NCBI RefSeq assembly: GCF_000759475.1
Contig: NZ_CP009454.1
Coordinates: 3,658,001 to 3,722,000 of the forward strand
Direction: 5' to 3'
DNA length: 64,000 nucleotides
DNA from: Pantoea rwandensis
GTDB taxonomy: Bacteria > Pseudomonadota > Gammaproteobacteria > Enterobacterales > Enterobacteriaceae
The position numbers and the translations under genes were made by a program. The notes beneath the pieces were generated by a model that saw only the letters and a list, made by a program, of their open reading frames with translations, made no database searches and was not told where the DNA came from. Positions within the stretch are counted from its first letter, which is position 1; every line of letters begins with the position of its first letter. Below, piece by piece: positions 20,701 to 28,201 of the stretch.

Positions 20701-20934
20701 CCAATTCTGATGACCTCACTGGCCTTTATCCTGGGTGTTCTACCGCTGGCCATCAGTACCGGTGCCGGTTCCGGCGCACAGAACGCCGTAGGTACCGGCG
20801 TAATGGGCGGCATGGTCACTGCAACCGCGTTGGCGATCTTCTTCGTGCCTGTGTTCTTTGTGGTGGTACGTCGCCGCTTTGGTAAGAACAAAGCGGAGAT
20901 TGAGCAAGGCCATCCGGTCGAGCACAAACACTAA
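17785..20934 (+). CDS. acrB: AcrB, RND multidrug efflux transporter
   Basis: Trimeric inner-membrane proton/drug antiporter of 1049 residues, the same length as E. coli AcrB. The N-terminus is [20 protein letters not shown]. The proton-relay Asp pair is in [16 protein letters not shown] (about 407-408), the partner Lys is in [17 protein letters not shown] (about 940), and the Arg of transmembrane segment 11 is in [13 protein letters not shown]. Two large periplasmic loops carry the porter domains. It forms an operon with acrA and ends at a strong terminator. Confidence 0.98.
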   Translation: MAKFFIDRPIFAWVLAIIIMLAGTLAIISLPIEQYPNVAPPAVEIQATYPGADAKTLQDSVTQVIEQNMNGIDGLMYMASSSDSSGTLTLTLTFQSGTNADIAQVQVQNKLQLAMPLLPQEVQQQGIQVKKSSSSFLMVAGFVSDDGSMTQNDISDYVASNIKDPISRTPGVGDTQVFGAQYAMRIWLDPHKLNNYQLTPVDVISALGTQNTQVAAGQLGGTPPVPGQQLNASIIAQTRLTNTEEFGNIMLKVNQDGSQVRLRDVAKIELGGENYEIIARYNGKPASGIGVKLATGANALDTAKAVKDELAKLQPFFPSGMKTVYPYDTTPFVKISIFEVVKTLFEAIVLVFLVMYLFLQNFRATLIPTIAVPVVLLGTFAIISAFGYSINTLTMFGMVLAIGLLVDDAIVVVENVERVMAEEGLPPKEATKRSMEQIQGALVGIALVLSAVFIPMAFFGGSTGVIYRQFSITIVSAMALSVLVALILTPALCATMLKPIKKGEHGKTTGFFGWFNRLFDKSTNHYVDSVGHIVRSTGRYLVIYLVIVVGMAYLFLKLPTSFLPEEDQGLLLAQAQLPAGATQERTQKVLDQVTDYFLNKEKDSVNSVFTVNGFGFAGRGQNTGIAFVSLKPWDERGDASLKVPAIAGRAMQALGQIKDAMVFPFNLPAIIELGNATGFDFMLTDQGNLGHEKLTAARNQLFGMIAQHPDTLVGVRPNGMEDTPQYKLIIDQEKAQALGVSLSDINTTLGAGWGGSYVNDFIDRGRVKKVYVMGQADSRMLPDDISKWFVRNSSGTMVPFSAFSSAKWQYGSPRLERYNGLPSMEILGQAAPGKSSGDAMNLMEELAGKLPAGIGYDWTGMSYQERLSGNQAPALYAISLIVVFLCLAALYESWSIPFSVMLVVPLGVVGALIFTTLRGLSNDVYFVVGLLTTIGLSAKNAILIVEFAKDLMEKEGKGLVESTLEAARMRLRPILMTSLAFILGVLPLAISTGAGSGAQNAVGTGVMGGMVTATALAIFFVPVFFVVVRRRFGKNKAEIEQGHPVEHKH

Positions 20935-20948
20935 GTTGTCACCTGTTG

Positions 20949-20974
20949 AAAAGGCCGCGCAAGCGGCCTTTTTT
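20949..20974 (+). terminator. Intrinsic terminator of acrAB
   Basis: AAAAGGCCGC and GCGGCCTTTT pair around GCAA and run into six Ts. It begins 15 bases after the acrB stop codon. Confidence 0.93.
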
Positions 20975-21059
20975 ATTGCCTGAACGCCGCCCTTCACCCG
21001 ACCGTTCAATACCCTTACTGCGATCGCGGTTGCAATCAATTCGCTGCAGGTTCATACTA

Positions 21060-21076
21060 TTGTTATATTATAACAT
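21060..21076 (+). promoter_or_regulatory. Zur-like operator upstream of rpmE2
   Basis: TTGTTATATTATAACAT contains a perfect 15-bp odd palindrome (TGTTATA, T, TATAACA). It ends 17 bases before the rpmE2 start. It matches the style of enterobacterial Zur boxes and shares 14 of 16 positions with the site at 24061-24076 ahead of the metal transporter operon. Binding by Zur is inferred. Confidence 0.8.
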
Positions 21077-21093
21077 TACATGAGAGTGCAGTT

Positions 21094-21351
21094 ATGAAAG
21101 CCAATATCCATCCTCAATACCGTCCCGTGGTGTTCCATGACACTTCTGTCGATGAGTATTTCAAAATCGGTTCCACCATTAAAACCGAACGCACCATTGA
21201 GTTTGAAGGTGAAGTGCTGCCTTACGTGACGCTGGATGTCTCGTCTAAATCCCACGTCCACTACACCGGCAAGCAAAAAGATCTCACCAAAGAAGGCAGC
21301 GCCGCACGCTTCAACAAGCGTTTCGGCAGCTTCCTGACGCGCGGCAATTAA
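21094..21351 (+). CDS. rpmE2: RpmE2, type B 50S ribosomal protein L31 (zinc-free paralogue)
   Basis: An 85-residue alternative L31. It lacks the four zinc-binding Cys of the standard L31 and is made under zinc limitation so that zinc can be released from ribosomes. The sequence [20 protein letters not shown] and the C-terminal FNKRFGSFL are typical. It is upstream of rpmJ2 (14-base gap) and downstream of a Zur-like operator. In E. coli the equivalent ykgMO pair lies elsewhere in the chromosome. Confidence 0.96.
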   Translation: MKANIHPQYRPVVFHDTSVDEYFKIGSTIKTERTIEFEGEVLPYVTLDVSSKSHVHYTGKQKDLTKEGSAARFNKRFGSFLTRGN

Positions 21352-21365
21352 TCAGGAGTTCACGC

Positions 21366-21506
21366 ATGCAGGTTTTAAGTTCATTACGGTCTGCCAAGAC
21401 CCGTCACAAGGATTGCAAAGTCGTGCGTCGTAAAGGTCGCATTTACGTGATCTGCAAAACGAATCCGCGCTTTAAGGCGGTTCAGGGAAGAAAAAAGAAA
21501 AGGTAG
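21366..21506 (+). CDS. rpmJ2: RpmJ2, alternative 50S ribosomal protein L36
   Basis: A 46-residue alternative L36 (YkgO type), [17 protein letters not shown] at the start and AVQGRKKKR at the end. It keeps Cys at positions 17 and 30 but not the full zinc ligand set of standard L36. An AGGAG site precedes the ATG. It is the second gene of the rpmE2 operon and ends at the terminator at 21525-21552. Confidence 0.95.
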   Translation: MQVLSSLRSAKTRHKDCKVVRRKGRIYVICKTNPRFKAVQGRKKKR

Positions 21507-21524
21507 GAAAGTGTCGTGATAATT

Positions 21525-21552
21525 GGCCGGGATGCTCCCCGGCCTTTTTTTT
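21525..21552. terminator. Terminator between rpmJ2 and the convergent transporter operon
   Basis: GGCCGGG and CCCGGCC pair around ATGCTC and are followed by eight Ts on the plus strand. The T-run overlaps the stop codon of the convergent binding-protein gene. It clearly serves rpmE2-rpmJ2; on the minus strand there is no equivalent T-run. Confidence 0.88.
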
Positions 21553-22429
21553 ACTTCATGCTCTGCAACATAATATCGACATTGTGCTTGAAGGCAGCAA
21601 CATAAGTCGCAGCAGGACCGTTCGCCTCGGACAACGCTTCTGGATAGAGTTCACCACCTGGCTGTGCGCCGGTTTCGCTGGCAATCTGTTTCACCAGACG
21701 CGGATCGGTCTGATTCTCCATGAAGTAAGTCTTGATGTGCTCGGCTTTCAACTGCTTGATAATCGATGCCACATCGCTGGCACTGGCTTCGGCTTCAGTA
21801 GAGAAACCGACTGGCGCCAGGAAACTCACACCATAACGCTGGCCAAAGTAACCAAAGGCATCATGGCTGGTCAGCACTTTACGCTTGCTCTTTGGCACTG
21901 CAGCAAACTCCGTTTTCGCCCAGCTATCCAGTTTTTCCAGCTGCTGAATATAGCTTTCACCGCTCTTGCGGATATCCGCCGCATCTTCTGGATCGGCTTT
22001 AATCAGCGCATTCATCACGTTGGTGGCATAAATCACGCCGTTGTGCATGCTGTTCCACGCGTGTGGGTCCGTCACGGTTTTACCGTCTTCTTCCATTTTG
22101 CGCGTGTTGACGCCGTTGGAGGCGACCACAATCGTGCCTTTATAACCGGAGGCGCTGATCAGGCGATCCATCCACCCTTCCATCCCCAAACCACTCACAA
22201 ATACCACATTGGCTTTAGCCAACGCCTGGCTATCCTGTGGCGTGGGTTCGAAGGTGTGGGGATCACCGTTAGGCTGCACCAGCGATTTCACGTTAACGTG
22301 ATCGCCTCCGACTTGCTTAACGATATCGGCCAGCACGGTGAAACTCGCCACGACATCCACCTTTTTTGCCATAGTCAGTGGGCTAATAAACATGGCGCCA
22401 ATCGCCAGGCTCAGCGGTAACTTCTTCAT
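21551..22429 (-). CDS. Metal (probably zinc) ABC transporter, periplasmic binding protein
   Basis: Cluster A-I periplasmic metal-binding protein of 292 residues with a signal peptide ending near TMA-KK (residue 21). Expected ligands are His58 (GDPHTFEP), His123 (TDPHAWNS), His189 (TSHDAFGYF) and an acidic residue that is Glu264 (YPEALS) rather than the usual Asp. The His-rich loop of ZnuA is absent, so it is not a plain ZnuA; SitA-, TroA- or AztC-type relatives are alternatives. Zinc is inferred from the Zur-like operator and the neighbouring zinc-free ribosomal proteins. Last gene of a three-gene operon. Confidence 0.9.
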   Translation of the reverse strand: MKKLPLSLAIGAMFISPLTMAKKVDVVASFTVLADIVKQVGGDHVNVKSLVQPNGDPHTFEPTPQDSQALAKANVVFVSGLGMEGWMDRLISASGYKGTIVVASNGVNTRKMEEDGKTVTDPHAWNSMHNGVIYATNVMNALIKADPEDAADIRKSGESYIQQLEKLDSWAKTEFAAVPKSKRKVLTSHDAFGYFGQRYGVSFLAPVGFSTEAEASASDVASIIKQLKAEHIKTYFMENQTDPRLVKQIASETGAQPGGELYPEALSEANGPAATYVAAFKHNVDIMLQSMK

Positions 22430-22450
22430 TCGTATCCCCTAATTGTATAG

Positions 22451-23290
22451 TTATCGACGGCGCAGCAGGCCGCCACACGGTCCTGTTAAAACAGAAAGCA
22501 AAAACAGTACGGCAGCACTCAGCACCACCGCCGGACCAGCGGGCAGTGAGAAGTGCCAGGAAAGAATTAACCCCACCAGCGCGGCGATCATCGCCAGCAG
22601 CATGGCGATGCCGAGCATGCAGGCAAGATGGCGACTCCAGAAACGCGCGCTGGTCGCCGGTAACATCATCAATCCCACCGACATCAACGTGCCGAGCACC
22701 TGAAAACCCGCCACCAGATTCAGCACGACCAACATCAGGAAGATGCCGTGGACGATCGGCGCGCTCCACTTGCCTTGAGCACGCAGGAAATCCGGATCGA
22801 ACGCATCGATCACCAGCGGGCGGAAAATCACTGCCAGCATCAGCAAATTGAAAGCCGCGATGCCGCCCACTAGCAGGATGGCCGCGTTATCGACGGCCAG
22901 AAGTGAACCGAACAGAACGTGCAGCAGATCGACGCTCGATCCGCGCAATGACACCAGCGTCACGCCCAGCGCCAGCGAGCCGAGATAAAAGCCTGAGAAA
23001 CTGGCGTCCTCTTTTAAGGGGGTGTAGCGACTGACGGCACCAGAAAGCAGCGCAACGGCTAATCCCGCAATCAGCCCGCCGATGCCCATCGCCACCAGCG
23101 ATAAACCGGAAACCAGATAGCCAATCGCCGCGCCAGGCAGCACCGCGTGGGAGAGCGCATCACCCACCAGACTCATACGACGCAGTGAAAGGAAAACACC
23201 CAGCGGCGTGGCGCTCAGCGCTAATGCCACACAAGCCACTAACGCGCGGCGCATAAAACCAAATTCGATAAACGGTTGAATCAATGTCAC
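22451..23290 (-). CDS. Metal ABC transporter, permease
   Basis: Inner-membrane permease of the ABC-3 (ZnuB/TroC/SitC) family, 279 residues with about eight or nine hydrophobic segments. Family landmarks are LRRMSLVGDALSHAVLPGAA near residue 36 and the GTLMSVGLMMLPATSAR segment near 200. Its start overlaps the ATPase stop codon by four bases, indicating translational coupling, and the binding protein gene follows after 21 bases. Confidence 0.92.
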   Translation of the reverse strand: MTLIQPFIEFGFMRRALVACVALALSATPLGVFLSLRRMSLVGDALSHAVLPGAAIGYLVSGLSLVAMGIGGLIAGLAVALLSGAVSRYTPLKEDASFSGFYLGSLALGVTLVSLRGSSVDLLHVLFGSLLAVDNAAILLVGGIAAFNLLMLAVIFRPLVIDAFDPDFLRAQGKWSAPIVHGIFLMLVVLNLVAGFQVLGTLMSVGLMMLPATSARFWSRHLACMLGIAMLLAMIAALVGLILSWHFSLPAGPAVVLSAAVLFLLSVLTGPCGGLLRRR

Positions 23291-23943
23291 GAGGCCACCC
23301 TGCGCAGCAGTGGGGTTTGAGCGGAGTCAGCATCGTCGAGCGACAACACATCTTTGAAGTAACGCGCAACCAGTGGGCGATCGTGCAACACCACTAATAA
23401 GGTGGTGCCCGCCTGCTGCTGCTGCTCGAGGATTGACATCAACAGCGTGACGGTTTGCGTATCGATGCCATTAAAGGGTTCATCCAGCAGCCAGACTTTA
23501 CTTTGCTGCAGCATCAGGCGCGCAAACAGCACACGTTGCAACTGGCCGCCGGAAAGCATAGAAGGCTGCGCATCGGCGAAATCACGCATCTGCACGGCAT
23601 CCAGTGCGGCATCGATCTCCTGTCGCATCGCACGATTGATGCCACCAAACCAGCCGCAGCGCGGCCAGCATCCCATAGCAACCAGTTCATAAACGGTAAG
23701 CGGGAAACGAGTTTCTAACTCACTACGCTGCGGTAACCAGCCAAGCGCCTTAGGCGAAATCTTTAATTCGCAAGTCCCTGCAATAGGTGGCAACAGACCG
23801 GCGATGGTTTTCAGTAGCGTGGATTTTCCGGTGCCGTTCGCGCCGATTAATGCCGTCATGCTGCCTGCCGCCAGCTCTCCGGTCACTATCGGCGTCACCG
23901 CTTGTCCCTGATAGCCGCCCTGCAAGCGATTGAAATGCATCAT
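23287..23943 (-). CDS. Metal ABC transporter, ATP-binding protein
   Basis: Cytosolic ATPase of 218 residues. Walker A is GANGTGKST, the Q-loop is WLPQRSEL, the signature is LSGGQLQRVLFARLM, Walker B is VWLLDEPFNGID and the switch His is VLHDR. The start at 23943 (MMHFNRLQGGY) has GGGGAA upstream at good spacing; the frame stays open for 38 more codons, but that stretch is better read in another frame as the small protein at 23946-24044. Energises the permease at 22451-23290. Confidence 0.92.
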   Translation of the reverse strand: MMHFNRLQGGYQGQAVTPIVTGELAAGSMTALIGANGTGKSTLLKTIAGLLPPIAGTCELKISPKALGWLPQRSELETRFPLTVYELVAMGCWPRCGWFGGINRAMRQEIDAALDAVQMRDFADAQPSMLSGGQLQRVLFARLMLQQSKVWLLDEPFNGIDTQTVTLLMSILEQQQQAGTTLLVVLHDRPLVARYFKDVLSLDDADSAQTPLLRRVAS

Positions 23944-23945
23944 TT

Positions 23946-24044
23946 CTACATTCCCCAATAGATAGCCAGCGCCAGGAACGCGATAAGCAACAGCGCGACC
24001 ATTAAGCGACCGCTGAGTGAGAGGAGTAAACCACTGTGATTCAT
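23946..24044 (-). CDS. Putative 32-residue single-pass membrane protein ahead of the transporter ATPase
   Basis: An open frame ATG to TAG between the Zur-like operator and the ATPase gene encodes MNHSGLLLSLSGRLMVALLL plus IAFLALAIYWGM: a short polar head, one hydrophobic segment of about 18 residues and an aromatic end. Its stop lies two bases before the ATPase start, and its last codons contain that gene's ribosome-binding site. Against it: no clear Shine-Dalgarno of its own. I do not know a named family. It could be an accessory subunit or a coupling leader peptide. Confidence 0.4.
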   Translation of the reverse strand: MNHSGLLLSLSGRLMVALLLIAFLALAIYWGM

Positions 24045-24060
24045 GGCGGGAGACCAAATA

Positions 24061-24081
24061 CGTTATAACATAACAATTATA
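24061..24081 (-). promoter_or_regulatory. Zur-like operator and -10 box of the metal transporter operon
   Basis: On the minus strand TATAAT (24076-24081) is followed immediately by TTGTTATGTTATAACG (24061-24076), which matches the rpmE2 operator at 14 of 16 positions. The site would cover the transcription start, a usual place for a repressor. The -35 region is poor. Confidence 0.75.
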
Positions 24082-24249
24082 CTACCCGATCTCCCTGACG
24101 CGACGCCCGGGAGAAAGTGTTTCAAAAGTTAACCATTCGGCGCTTCCTCTGTGGCTATCACTGGATCTGAATCGATTGAGTGATAAATCCCATCGCAACG
24201 ATTACGTATTCTGCACAGAGTTAACTTGCAATATTTGGCGAGAACCCTA

Positions 24250-24639
24250 ATGATAGATTCATCCTCCTTTTTTACCGGAAGCGAAATGCAGTCTATTATT
24301 CATTGTGATATTGCTGTGGATGAGGACGATTGCGAGAAGTTGCAGGCTATTATCCAGGGGAATATTCTCAAAATAGCCGAAGCCCTGGCAGGTGATTTAC
24401 AGTGGTATTCTCAAAACGCGCAATTAGTTCCCGACAGTTTTAAGATTATTTCCATTCAACCGCACGACAACAATCGATTTAAAATGCTTTACGATTTTAA
24501 GTGGGATTTATTTAATCCTTGCCTGGATTTAAATGAAACATCTACCCAGCATGAAGAAGTTTTGTTCCAGATAGTACCGGGCGCACTGGTGTTTTCAGTG
24601 ATAGACAATACCCGCCCCTCGCCAGCCGACGAATTGTAA
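24250..24639 (+). CDS. Unrecognised acidic protein upstream of tomB-hha
   Basis: I do not recognise this protein of 129 residues (117 if it starts at the ATG at 24286, which has GGAAG upstream). It is acidic, soluble and has no signal peptide. Alternating beta-like stretches (SIIHCDIAVDED, FKIISIQPHD, FKMLYDFKWDLF, VLFQIVPGALVFSVID) suggest a small beta-rich domain. Base composition is more AT-rich than most of the window, like tomB and hha. No E. coli counterpart is known to me at this position. Confidence 0.7.
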   Translation: MIDSSSFFTGSEMQSIIHCDIAVDEDDCEKLQAIIQGNILKIAEALAGDLQWYSQNAQLVPDSFKIISIQPHDNNRFKMLYDFKWDLFNPCLDLNETSTQHEEVLFQIVPGALVFSVIDNTRPSPADEL

Positions 24640-24785
24640 TATTTGGTAATCGAGTTGAGCAAAGCTAATGAATGTGGATTATATTTAAGGAGTCGCTGAA
24701 TTCTTAATATTCGTGATCGCTTCCTGATAGCTTTTCCAAATCTCGCCGCGCTGCGGTCACTGTGCAAGCTCTGGAGGGGAAAAAG

Positions 24786-25163
24786 ATGGACGAATACTCA
24801 CCAAAACGGCATGATATTGCCCAGCTTAAATTCCTGTGTGAGAACCTGTTTGACGAAAGTATGGCGACACTGACTGACAGCCATCACGGCTGGGTGAATG
24901 ACCCTACTGCGGAAAGCAATTTACAGCTCAACGATTTGATTGAGCATATCGCGTCTTTCACGATGAATTACAAAATTAAGCACGTTGAAGATGAAGCGCT
25001 GATTACGCAAATCGATGAATATCTTGACGATACCTTTATGCTGTTTAGCAGTTATGGAATCAATACTCAGGATCTTCAACGGTGGCAACGTTCAGCAAGA
25101 CGCTTATTTAATCTGTTTGCCGAAGAGTGCGCTTTTCTCCAACAACCCAGCCATTCCTTTTAG
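24786..25163 (+). CDS. tomB: TomB, Hha antitoxin / biofilm modulator
   Basis: A 125-residue protein (E. coli 124) that counteracts Hha toxicity, in part by Cys-dependent oxidation of Hha. It starts MDEYSPKRHDIAQLKFLC and has the family block LIEHIASFTMNYKIK and IDEYLDDTFMLFSSYGIN. GGAGGGG lies before the ATG at 24786; a start eight codons upstream is not supported. hha follows after 24 bases, forming the usual tomB-hha operon. Confidence 0.95.
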   Translation: MDEYSPKRHDIAQLKFLCENLFDESMATLTDSHHGWVNDPTAESNLQLNDLIEHIASFTMNYKIKHVEDEALITQIDEYLDDTFMLFSSYGINTQDLQRWQRSARRLFNLFAEECAFLQQPSHSF

Positions 25164-25187
25164 CATCAGAGTGAGACCAGTTTATTT

Positions 25188-25406
25188 ATGAGCAACCAAG
25201 CCTTAACCAAAACAGACTATTTGATGCGACTGCGTCGTTGTCGCTCAATTGACACCCTTGAACGGGTGATTGAAAAGAACAAGTACGAATTATCTGACAA
25301 CGAGCTCGCGGTATTTTATTCTGCTGCCGATCATCGCCTTGCAGAACTGACGATGAATAAGCTTTACGATAAAGTACCGGTTTCTGTCTGGAAGTTCGTC
25401 CGCTAA
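25188..25406 (+). CDS. hha: Hha, haemolysin expression modulating protein
   Basis: A 72-residue nucleoid-associated protein that joins H-NS to silence transferred genes. Nearly identical to E. coli Hha: [20 protein letters not shown], then [20 protein letters not shown]. Second gene of the tomB-hha pair. The 118 bases after it, up to 4.5S RNA, show a short inverted repeat (CAGCG/CGCTG near 25471) but no clear terminator. Confidence 0.97.
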   Translation: MSNQALTKTDYLMRLRRCRSIDTLERVIEKNKYELSDNELAVFYSAADHRLAELTMNKLYDKVPVSVWKFVR

Positions 25407-25524
25407 CTATTTTTATCCGCTGATCGTTACGCCCTCTTTTCACTTCAGGGAATTATTCACAGGCAAAGGAGTGCCAGCGTTTCGCTGTGTACTGATTTCT
25501 TGAGGATTTTTTCGGGAGTAGAAA

Positions 25525-25638
25525 TGGTGGAGGCCCTGCCAGCTACATCCCGGCACACGCGTCGCCTGCTGCGGCTGCTTCCTTCCGGACCTGACCGAGT
25601 TCACAAGTTAGCGTTGCGGGAGAACCAACAGGGCCCCC
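25525..25638 (-). ncRNA. ffs: 4.5S RNA (bacterial SRP RNA)
   Basis: About 114 bases transcribed leftward, 5' GGGGGCCCTGTTGGTTCTCC and 3' GGCAGGGCCTCCACC, which pair to close the long hairpin. The conserved domain IV segment GGTCAGGTCCGGAAGGAAGC that binds Ffh is intact. It acts with Ffh in cotranslational targeting to the membrane. A leader of about 24 bases before GGGGG, containing the hairpin GCTCTC-GAAA-GAGAGC (25647-25662), should be removed by RNase P. The exact ends are inferred by similarity to E. coli ffs. Confidence 0.95.
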
Positions 25639-25668
25639 ATTGACGAGCTCTCTTTCGAGAGCGCAGGC

Positions 25669-25697
25669 ATTATCAAGTAACCCCCTGGCAATTGCAA
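25669..25697 (-). promoter_or_regulatory. Promoter of ffs
   Basis: On the minus strand -35 TTGCAA (25692-25697) and -10 GATAAT (25669-25674) are 17 bases apart. A GC-rich discriminator follows, typical of stable RNA genes under stringent control. Confidence 0.75.
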
Positions 25698-25806
25698 GCG
25701 CAGGCAGGGTGACCGTTGTTTTCTTGAACAGCTCTCCAGTAAAACCCTGATTCTCGCCCTCCCGGCATGCTAAAGTCGGCATTTACTCGCTGAATCAGGT
25801 GCGTGC

Positions 25807-26118
25807 ATGAACGACACAAGCAACTTTTCCGAGCGCGTCTGGCAAATCATTGCCGCGATCCCCAGAGGCAAAGTCACCACCTACGGCGATATCGCCCTGC
25901 TTGCCGGCTCACCGCGTGCCGCAAGACAAGTCGGCGGCGTATTACGTCGCTTACCCGAGGGCAGCAAACTGCCATGGTTTCGCGTCATCAATCGCCATGG
26001 CCGTATTTCTCTGCAAGGCGATGATCTCTTCCGCCAGCGTGATGCGCTGGAAGCCGAAGGCATCGAAGTCAGTGATGCCGGTGAAATTGAATTAGAGAAG
26101 TATCGCTGGAAGTACTAA
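25807..26118 (+). CDS. atl: Atl (YbaZ), alkyltransferase-like DNA damage protein
   Basis: A 103-residue protein that binds O6-alkylguanine in DNA and flags it for nucleotide excision repair without removing the alkyl group. The methyltransferase-type block SPRAARQVGGVLRRLPEGSK is followed by LPWFRVINRHGRISL, where Trp replaces the acceptor Cys of true alkyltransferases; this is the defining ATL feature. The protein ends at EKYRWKY, the family's C-terminus. Confidence 0.95.
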   Translation: MNDTSNFSERVWQIIAAIPRGKVTTYGDIALLAGSPRAARQVGGVLRRLPEGSKLPWFRVINRHGRISLQGDDLFRQRDALEAEGIEVSDAGEIELEKYRWKY

Positions 26119-26119
26119 G

Positions 26120-26457
26120 CGCACCCATGCTGAGGTGCGTGCAGGCAAACTGTGAAGTCAGGCGTCAAGCCAAAGATAAAAGTGACGAGCACTCTGGGAC
26201 AATCCGCCGATGTCACTCACAAACTCGCACCCATGCTGAGGTGCGGGCAGGCAACGCTGTGGAGTAAAGCGTCAAGCCAAAGATAAAAGTGACGAGCAAT
26301 CTGTGACAATCAGCCGATGTCACTCCACAAATTCGCACCCATGCTGAGGTGCGGGCAGGCAACACTGTGGAGTAAAGCGTCACACGCCAGGGATGGCGTG
26401 TGCCGAGCGATCAGGGACGAGACAGCGGCTTTACGCAACAGTGTTGCCTGCCCGCAC
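26120..26457. repeat. Three ~108-bp direct repeats plus an inverted terminal copy
   Basis: Units start with CGCACCCATGCTGAGGTGCG at 26120, 26226 and 26334 (spacings 106 and 108). Units 1 and 2 are alike throughout; unit 3 matches only to about 26380 and then changes. Each begins with a GCACC/GGTGC hairpin. A 30-base arm at 26349-26378 in unit 3 is repeated in inverted orientation at 26428-26457 with two mismatches, enclosing a perfect 8-bp hairpin (CACACGCC/GGCGTGTG, 26381-26402). The whole atl-ybaY gap (26119-26504) is made of this. No coding sequence is apparent. Confidence 0.85.
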
Positions 26458-26504
26458 ACTCCCCCGCCCTGTTTTTAGGCGTAAAATCCACGCCCCTGCT
26501 TATA

Positions 26505-27062
26505 CTACATACTCGTCGGCGCAGGCACCGAAGCGGAAGGCACCACCTGCGTTGGCGACGTTGACGGCACCGTGGTCGCTGCGCCTGGCGTGGTTTGCAT
26601 TACCATATTGGTCACTGGCACCAGCAACAGCTCCGCTTTCGTACCGCCCTGATTGATTACCGGCTTCACGGTATCGGTAATAAACGCCAGTTTGCCATCA
26701 ATAGCGATAGCGGCACTTAACAGAATCCGCGCATTCGGCTGAATATCGGCCGGGTTAAACGGCAGCACAAACTGGAACGGCGCCTGTTTCCCTTCAGTAC
26801 GCACCACATGCTGCGCCAGAACTTTCGATGGTGCATCGGCCAGTGAAGCGTCGGACAGCGTCACGGTTAACACTGCATCCGGCGGCAACGCAATACGCTG
26901 ACGAATGTACACCGAACCACTAACATTAGGCTGCGTAATCGCGGCCTGCTGCCCCGCAACGGCCGAGCCCAGCGTTGGGGTGGCTACCGGCTTACTGTGA
27001 TCGGCACAGCCAGCCAATGCTGCCGCCAGCGTCACACCGCTAATAACATGCCAGAGTTTCAT
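26505..27062 (-). CDS. ybaY: YbaY, outer-membrane lipoprotein with YbaY domain
   Basis: A 185-residue lipoprotein of unknown function; the signal ends in LAGC with the lipidated Cys at residue 19. The YbaY domain (about 40-150) carries VSGSVYIRQRIALPPDAVLT and FVLPFNPADIQPNARILL, close to E. coli YbaY. The C-terminal tail is a low-complexity Thr/Pro/Ala stretch. The start at 27062 gives the signal peptide; the frame continues upstream without need. It is divergent from tesB over about 205 bases. Confidence 0.94.
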   Translation of the reverse strand: MKLWHVISGVTLAAALAGCADHSKPVATPTLGSAVAGQQAAITQPNVSGSVYIRQRIALPPDAVLTVTLSDASLADAPSKVLAQHVVRTEGKQAPFQFVLPFNPADIQPNARILLSAAIAIDGKLAFITDTVKPVINQGGTKAELLLVPVTNMVMQTTPGAATTVPSTSPTQVVPSASVPAPTSM

Positions 27063-27266
27063 CGATGTCGTCTCCTTATGAACACTATGATTGTCGGCGG
27101 ACAATTTATTGGGTAGCTTTTCAACCGCCGAATGCCATTAATTCTGGCACAAAAAACCGGATTGCGCCCAAAAGCACTGCCAGCTCGCTGAAATCACGGC
27201 AAAATCATTGACGGAAACTGGTCGGATCTTTCACACTGACGCGATTGCCCCCCTGAGGAATCTGCT

Positions 27267-28130
27267 ATGAGCCAGGCACTGCAAAACCTGCTTAATTTAC
27301 TCGATCTCGAAAAACTCGAAGAAGGCCTGTTTCGCGGCCAAAGTGAAGATCTCGGCCTGCGCCAGGTATTTGGCGGCCAGGTCGTCGGTCAGGCGTTATA
27401 CGCAGCAAAACAAACCGTGCCGGAAGAGCGCATCATCCACTCTTTTCACAGCTACTTCCTGCGCCCTGGTGATAGCGAAAAAGCCATCATCTATGATGTC
27501 GAAACTCTGCGCGACGGCAAAAGTTTTAGCGCGCGTCGCGTCAGCGCGGTGCAAAACGGACAGCCGATCTTCTATATGACCGCCTCGTTCCAGGCGCCGG
27601 AAAGCGGATTTGAGCACCAGAACAGCATGCCGCCGGTGCCAGGCCCGGACAATCTCCCCTCAGAGCAGGATCTGGCGCAAAAACTGGCGGCCCATTTACC
27701 GCTCAAACTCAAAGAAAAGTTTCTCGCTGAACGTCCGCTGGATATCCGGCCGGTGCAAATCCATAACCCGCTCAAGGGCCGTGTCGATGAGCCGATGCGC
27801 CAGGTGTGGATTCGTGCCAACGGCAAACTGCCGGACGATCGCCGTATCCACCAATACCTGCTGGGTTACGCCTCGGATCTCAACTTCCTGCCTGTGGCGC
27901 TACAGCCGCACGGGAAAGGCTTTTTGGAGCCTGACATGCAGGTGGCGACGATTGACCACTCCATGTGGTTCCACCGCCCGTTCGACCTCTCAGAGTGGTT
28001 GCTGTACAGCGTGGTGAGCACCTCAGCTTCAGGCGCACGTGGGTTTGTACGTGGGGAGTTCTACACGCAGGATGGGACACTGGTCGCGACCACGGTTCAG
28101 GAAGGCGTCATGCGCCAGCGCGACGCATAA
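27267..28130 (+). CDS. tesB: TesB, acyl-CoA thioesterase II
   Basis: Cytosolic double-hotdog thioesterase of 287 residues (E. coli 286) that hydrolyses medium- and long-chain acyl-CoA. Landmarks are [14 protein letters not shown] near residue 34, the catalytic Asp in [11 protein letters not shown] near 204, [10 protein letters not shown], and the Gln in TTVQEGVMR near the C-terminus. It ends at the shared terminator with amtB. Confidence 0.96.
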   Translation: MSQALQNLLNLLDLEKLEEGLFRGQSEDLGLRQVFGGQVVGQALYAAKQTVPEERIIHSFHSYFLRPGDSEKAIIYDVETLRDGKSFSARRVSAVQNGQPIFYMTASFQAPESGFEHQNSMPPVPGPDNLPSEQDLAQKLAAHLPLKLKEKFLAERPLDIRPVQIHNPLKGRVDEPMRQVWIRANGKLPDDRRIHQYLLGYASDLNFLPVALQPHGKGFLEPDMQVATIDHSMWFHRPFDLSEWLLYSVVSTSASGARGFVRGEFYTQDGTLVATTVQEGVMRQRDA

Positions 28131-28165
28131 AAAAAGGGGCGATATTATCGCCCCCTCGTCTTTTT
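28131..28165. terminator. Bidirectional terminator between tesB and amtB
   Basis: GGGGCGATA and TATCGCCCC (28136-28154) form a hairpin. On the minus strand it is followed by a long T-run, ideal for glnK-amtB; on the plus strand a weaker TCGTCTTTTT follows for tesB. Confidence 0.85.
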
Positions 28166-28201
28166 ATAATTTTAGCGCACTGCTCTTCTACCGCTCATTT
28201 C

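Noticed and set aside
23944..24057. N-terminal extension of the metal transporter ATPase
   Set aside because: The extension does not resemble ABC ATPases, and the start at 23943 has a good ribosome-binding site; the same bases make better sense as the small membrane protein frame.
25543..25782. Open frame over the 4.5S RNA gene
   Set aside because: It is the stable RNA gene and its promoter read as protein; no support for translation.
26120..26457. CRISPR-like array
   Set aside because: Repeat units are about 108 bp and similar throughout; there are no short repeats with unique spacers and no cas genes.
26393..26656. Open frame overlapping the repeat region and the ybaY 3' end
   Set aside because: It runs through repeat sequence and antisense to the conserved ybaY tail.
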